Source: Candidatus Poribacteria bacterium
Lineage (GTDB): Bacteria > Poribacteria > WGA-4E > WGA-3G
Length of the DNA: 44,598 nucleotides
Reading direction: 5' to 3'
Assembly: GCA_022820835.1 (NCBI GenBank)
Contig: JAJEET010000061.1
Location: forward strand, 1 to 44,598
Positions 42,975 through 44,598 of this stretch are shown here, in pieces (within the stretch, counting starts at the first letter, position 1; each line of letters opens with the position of its first letter). Below the pieces are notes generated by a model. That model was not told where the DNA came from, did not search any database, and was given only the letters and a program-made list of their open reading frames with translations. A program made the position numbers and the translations under genes.

Positions 42975-44388
42975 TAATTAATAACTCCGGTTGGTTGTCT
43001 GTATTTTCTACTTCCGTTGTGTCTTCTACTTCCGCTGTGTCTTCTACTTCCGCTGTGTCTTCTACTTCCGCTGTGTCTTCTACTTCCGCTGTGTCTTCTT
43101 TCTCCGAGTTGTTCCAAACGTCATCCGGAAGACTAATGTTGATATCCACTGTTGTCAGTTGTCCGAAATCCAAAAATGGATATTCCGATGAAAACAAACT
43201 CTGAGTAGACCGACTGAGATAATCCGCCCACATGAGCAAGTGACCTAACACTGCACGATTTCGCTCTAGGCGTTTGATACCTTGCAATCGTTCTGATCGA
43301 AACATGTCCTTTTTGTAACCATTCCAGGTGAAGTGATAAGTCGGAGTAATTTCCAGATACCATTCATCATTATGTCGTAGAAACTGTCCTTTGAACGCTG
43401 AGTGGCGGCAGTATGCTCTTTGACTTGGGTCACTTTTTTTTGGGTATTCTCTAAAAACTTCTCGACTGACCCTTTTCTGGAGACTTTGATACGATATATT
43501 CTGTATTTTCAGATCTTTTGTTGCTGGAAAGAAGTAGTGTTGATGAGCCTTATTGAAGTCCAGCCGAAGAAGTTGTGTTCTTTTTTGTAAGCACTTGTTG
43601 AGCAACCAGACAAATTGACGCTTTGTGTCTTCATCTTTACTATTTGCCCATTCTTGTGTGTCAAAACTTTTACACGTACCCAAATCGCAAATCTCGTTGA
43701 AAGGTGGTTCTTTAAGATTGTGAAAAGAGAATATCTGTTTGTCGGTCAATATCCATTCTGGACCAACCTTGGCTTCCATTGAGTAGAATTTATCCCATAT
43801 TGCTCCCCGCTTCCGGTAGTTAGTGTTAGCAACATATATTTTCGGTGCCAAGGACGTTACTTTGAGCAGGTTTGTATAGAGCGTTTCTGTTTGTTGCTGA
43901 GGAGCAAAGTAAATGCCGGAATCTTTAGGCAATGCCAGTTCTTTTAGAGCGGCAGCGCAAGAGTCATCAAAACGGTCACGTTGCTTGTTAAAGAGAACTT
44001 TACGGGTCTTTTGTGTCACCGGATCGCCGAAATAATCTTTGATGGACACCCAATAAGCTTCATCGGTATCAGGACGGCATACAATAAGAATAATGGGCAC
44101 ATTACCTTGAAGCCAGTAGTCAAGGTCTTTTTGTTCACAATGAAATTCAAGTGAGTTGTTGGTTTCAGATCGAAATTGCTGAGTGGTTGCTTTGGATTGA
44201 ACTTTAATAATTGTGTTAGTAGCTTCACCCGTTATTGGATCACAGATTTCAATTTCACCATCAATTCCCACATCAAATATAGGGGTAGGTCGCCAAACAT
44301 ACCCCATCTTTAAGACGATTTGACCGATAAGATCAACCCCCTGCTGCCCTATAATGCTTTGTGGTGTAACCTTTTTTCCCTGATTCAT
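42964..44388 (-). CDS. DUF4365 (DREN) nuclease fused to APAZ, effector of the short Argonaute
   Basis: A 474-residue effector. The N-terminal DUF4365 domain (about 1-160) is a PD-(D/E)xK-like nuclease: FDVGIDGEIE with Asp43 and Glu45, then IIKVQSKAT with the Q-x-K form of the catalytic motif (Gln64, Lys66), and VPIILIVCRPDTDEAYW. Residues about 165-425 form the APAZ domain, seen in YRHSAFKGQFL-like, EWYLEITPTYHFTW and GIKRLERNRAVLGHLLMWADYL segments. APAZ domains bind short pAgos. DREN-APAZ with short pAgo is the SPARDA type: guided sensing of invader nucleic acid triggers indiscriminate nuclease activity and kills or stops the infected cell. The tail (431-461) is an acidic EDTAEV repeat. It heads the transcript with a TATAAT box at 44423. 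Confidence 0.92.
   Translation of the reverse strand: MNQGKKVTPQSIIGQQGVDLIGQIVLKMGYVWRPTPIFDVGIDGEIEICDPITGEATNTIIKVQSKATTQQFRSETNNSLEFHCEQKDLDYWLQGNVPIILIVCRPDTDEAYWVSIKDYFGDPVTQKTRKVLFNKQRDRFDDSCAAALKELALPKDSGIYFAPQQQTETLYTNLLKVTSLAPKIYVANTNYRKRGAIWDKFYSMEAKVGPEWILTDKQIFSFHNLKEPPFNEICDLGTCKSFDTQEWANSKDEDTKRQFVWLLNKCLQKRTQLLRLDFNKAHQHYFFPATKDLKIQNISYQSLQKRVSREVFREYPKKSDPSQRAYCRHSAFKGQFLRHNDEWYLEITPTYHFTWNGYKKDMFRSERLQGIKRLERNRAVLGHLLMWADYLSRSTQSLFSSEYPFLDFGQLTTVDINISLPDDVWNNSEKEDTAEVEDTAEVEDTAEVEDTAEVEDTTEVENTDNQPELLISEN
43011..43100 (-). repeat. Five 18-bp in-frame units encoding an acidic (EDTAEV)n tail
   Basis: Five consecutive 18-bp units based on CTTCCGCTGTGTCTTCTA (plus-strand reading) with one or two substitutions encode the repeat E-D-T-A-E-V near the C-terminus of the DREN-APAZ protein. 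It lies only about 40 bases before the Argonaute start. Slippage could change repeat number without breaking the frame. Confidence 0.9.
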
Positions 44389-44422
44389 ATTTGATAACCC
44401 AAATTGAGACCTAATCGATAAT

Positions 44423-44428
44423 ATTATA
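44423..44428 (-). promoter_or_regulatory. Candidate -10 box of the Argonaute defence operon
   Basis: On the minus strand TATAAT stands 34 bases before the effector ATG. No good -35 box is seen at the usual distance. The start itself has no obvious ribosome site, so it may be translated with a short or no leader. The 120 bases beyond (44479-44598) hold nothing I recognise and no frame for an hsdM end. Confidence 0.35.
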
Positions 44429-44458
44429 CAACTGAACCACTTATGTTATGCCATCAAA

Positions 44459-44475
44459 TTACTATAGTTTGGACA
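44459..44475 (-). repeat. 17-bp inverted partner of 125-141
   Basis: TTACTATAGTTTGGACA is the exact reverse complement of 125-141. It lies just upstream of the candidate promoter of the Argonaute operon. Confidence 0.4.
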
Positions 44476-44598
44476 GTTTGATCAGATTATAAGTTATGAA
44501 AAGTTGGCAGTGTTCTCCCGTTAGGGCTCCCGAACAGATGTTAGGATTGCCTTCTAAAACTGTTTTTAGGCATCTATTGTGTTAGAAACGACTGCTTT

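Noticed and set aside
43011..43100. Short regular repeats that could suggest a CRISPR-like array next to defence genes
   Set aside because: The units are contiguous 18-mers with no spacers and stay in frame inside the DREN-APAZ gene; it is a coding minisatellite.
44389..44598. Possible hsdM end at the window edge
   Set aside because: No frame on either strand in these 210 bases shows methyltransferase sequence; the region looks like a promoter region.

Overview
The window looks like a fragment of a Candidatus Poribacteria-type (sponge-associated) genome, or a close relative in the Planctomycetes-like orbit. This is inferred from gene content, not from a marker gene: a series of exported WD40 double propellers, TPR proteins, a DUF4159 protein, a phytanoyl-CoA dioxygenase-like protein next to a ThuA protein, a fuconolactonase-type amidohydrolase, a Gfo/Idh/MocA oxidoreductase and a sulfatase-like protein lie among ordinary housekeeping genes (pyrF, argH, malate synthase G, hflK/hflC, a ferredoxin-NADP reductase). 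I recognise no rRNA, tRNA or CRISPR array.

Layout. 0.2-4.3 kb: two translationally coupled TPR genes. 4.6-7.2 kb: a first exported WD40 protein and a lipoprotein. 7.3-9.8 kb: a TonB-headed DUF4159 gene bracketed by two ~184-bp direct repeats, then a convergent ferredoxin-NADP reductase whose last codons lie inside the second repeat. 10.2-20.5 kb: a tandem run of five paralogous secreted 14-blade WD40 proteins, followed by two decayed WD40 relics, one of which carries a 113-bp TA-flanked MITE-like insertion. 21.2-21.7 kb: a small unknown reading frame without a convincing start.

21.7-29.7 kb: on the minus strand argH, a small HigA-N-like protein, pyrF and a sulfatase-family gene form one unit; a PemK/MazF toxin-antitoxin pair and an orphan antitoxin-like gene follow; then a PhyH/ThuA pair and a divergent amidohydrolase. 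29.7-35.7 kb: malate synthase G, a Gfo/Idh/MocA gene and the hflK-hflC pair, separated by small palindromic repeat families.

35.8-44.4 kb is a defence island, all on the minus strand. In transcription order: a DUF4365 (DREN)-APAZ effector overlapping a catalytically inactive short prokaryotic Argonaute (a SPARDA-type system), hsdS, an Rpn-family nuclease with an internal, separately startable C-terminal ORF (RpnS-like antitoxin), a free-standing duplicate of that C-terminal ORF, and hsdR. There is no hsdM anywhere in the window. The Argonaute pair sits directly upstream of hsdS, and the Rpn cassette sits between hsdS and hsdR. This composite locus and the duplicated Rpn antitoxin module are the most interesting parts of the window.
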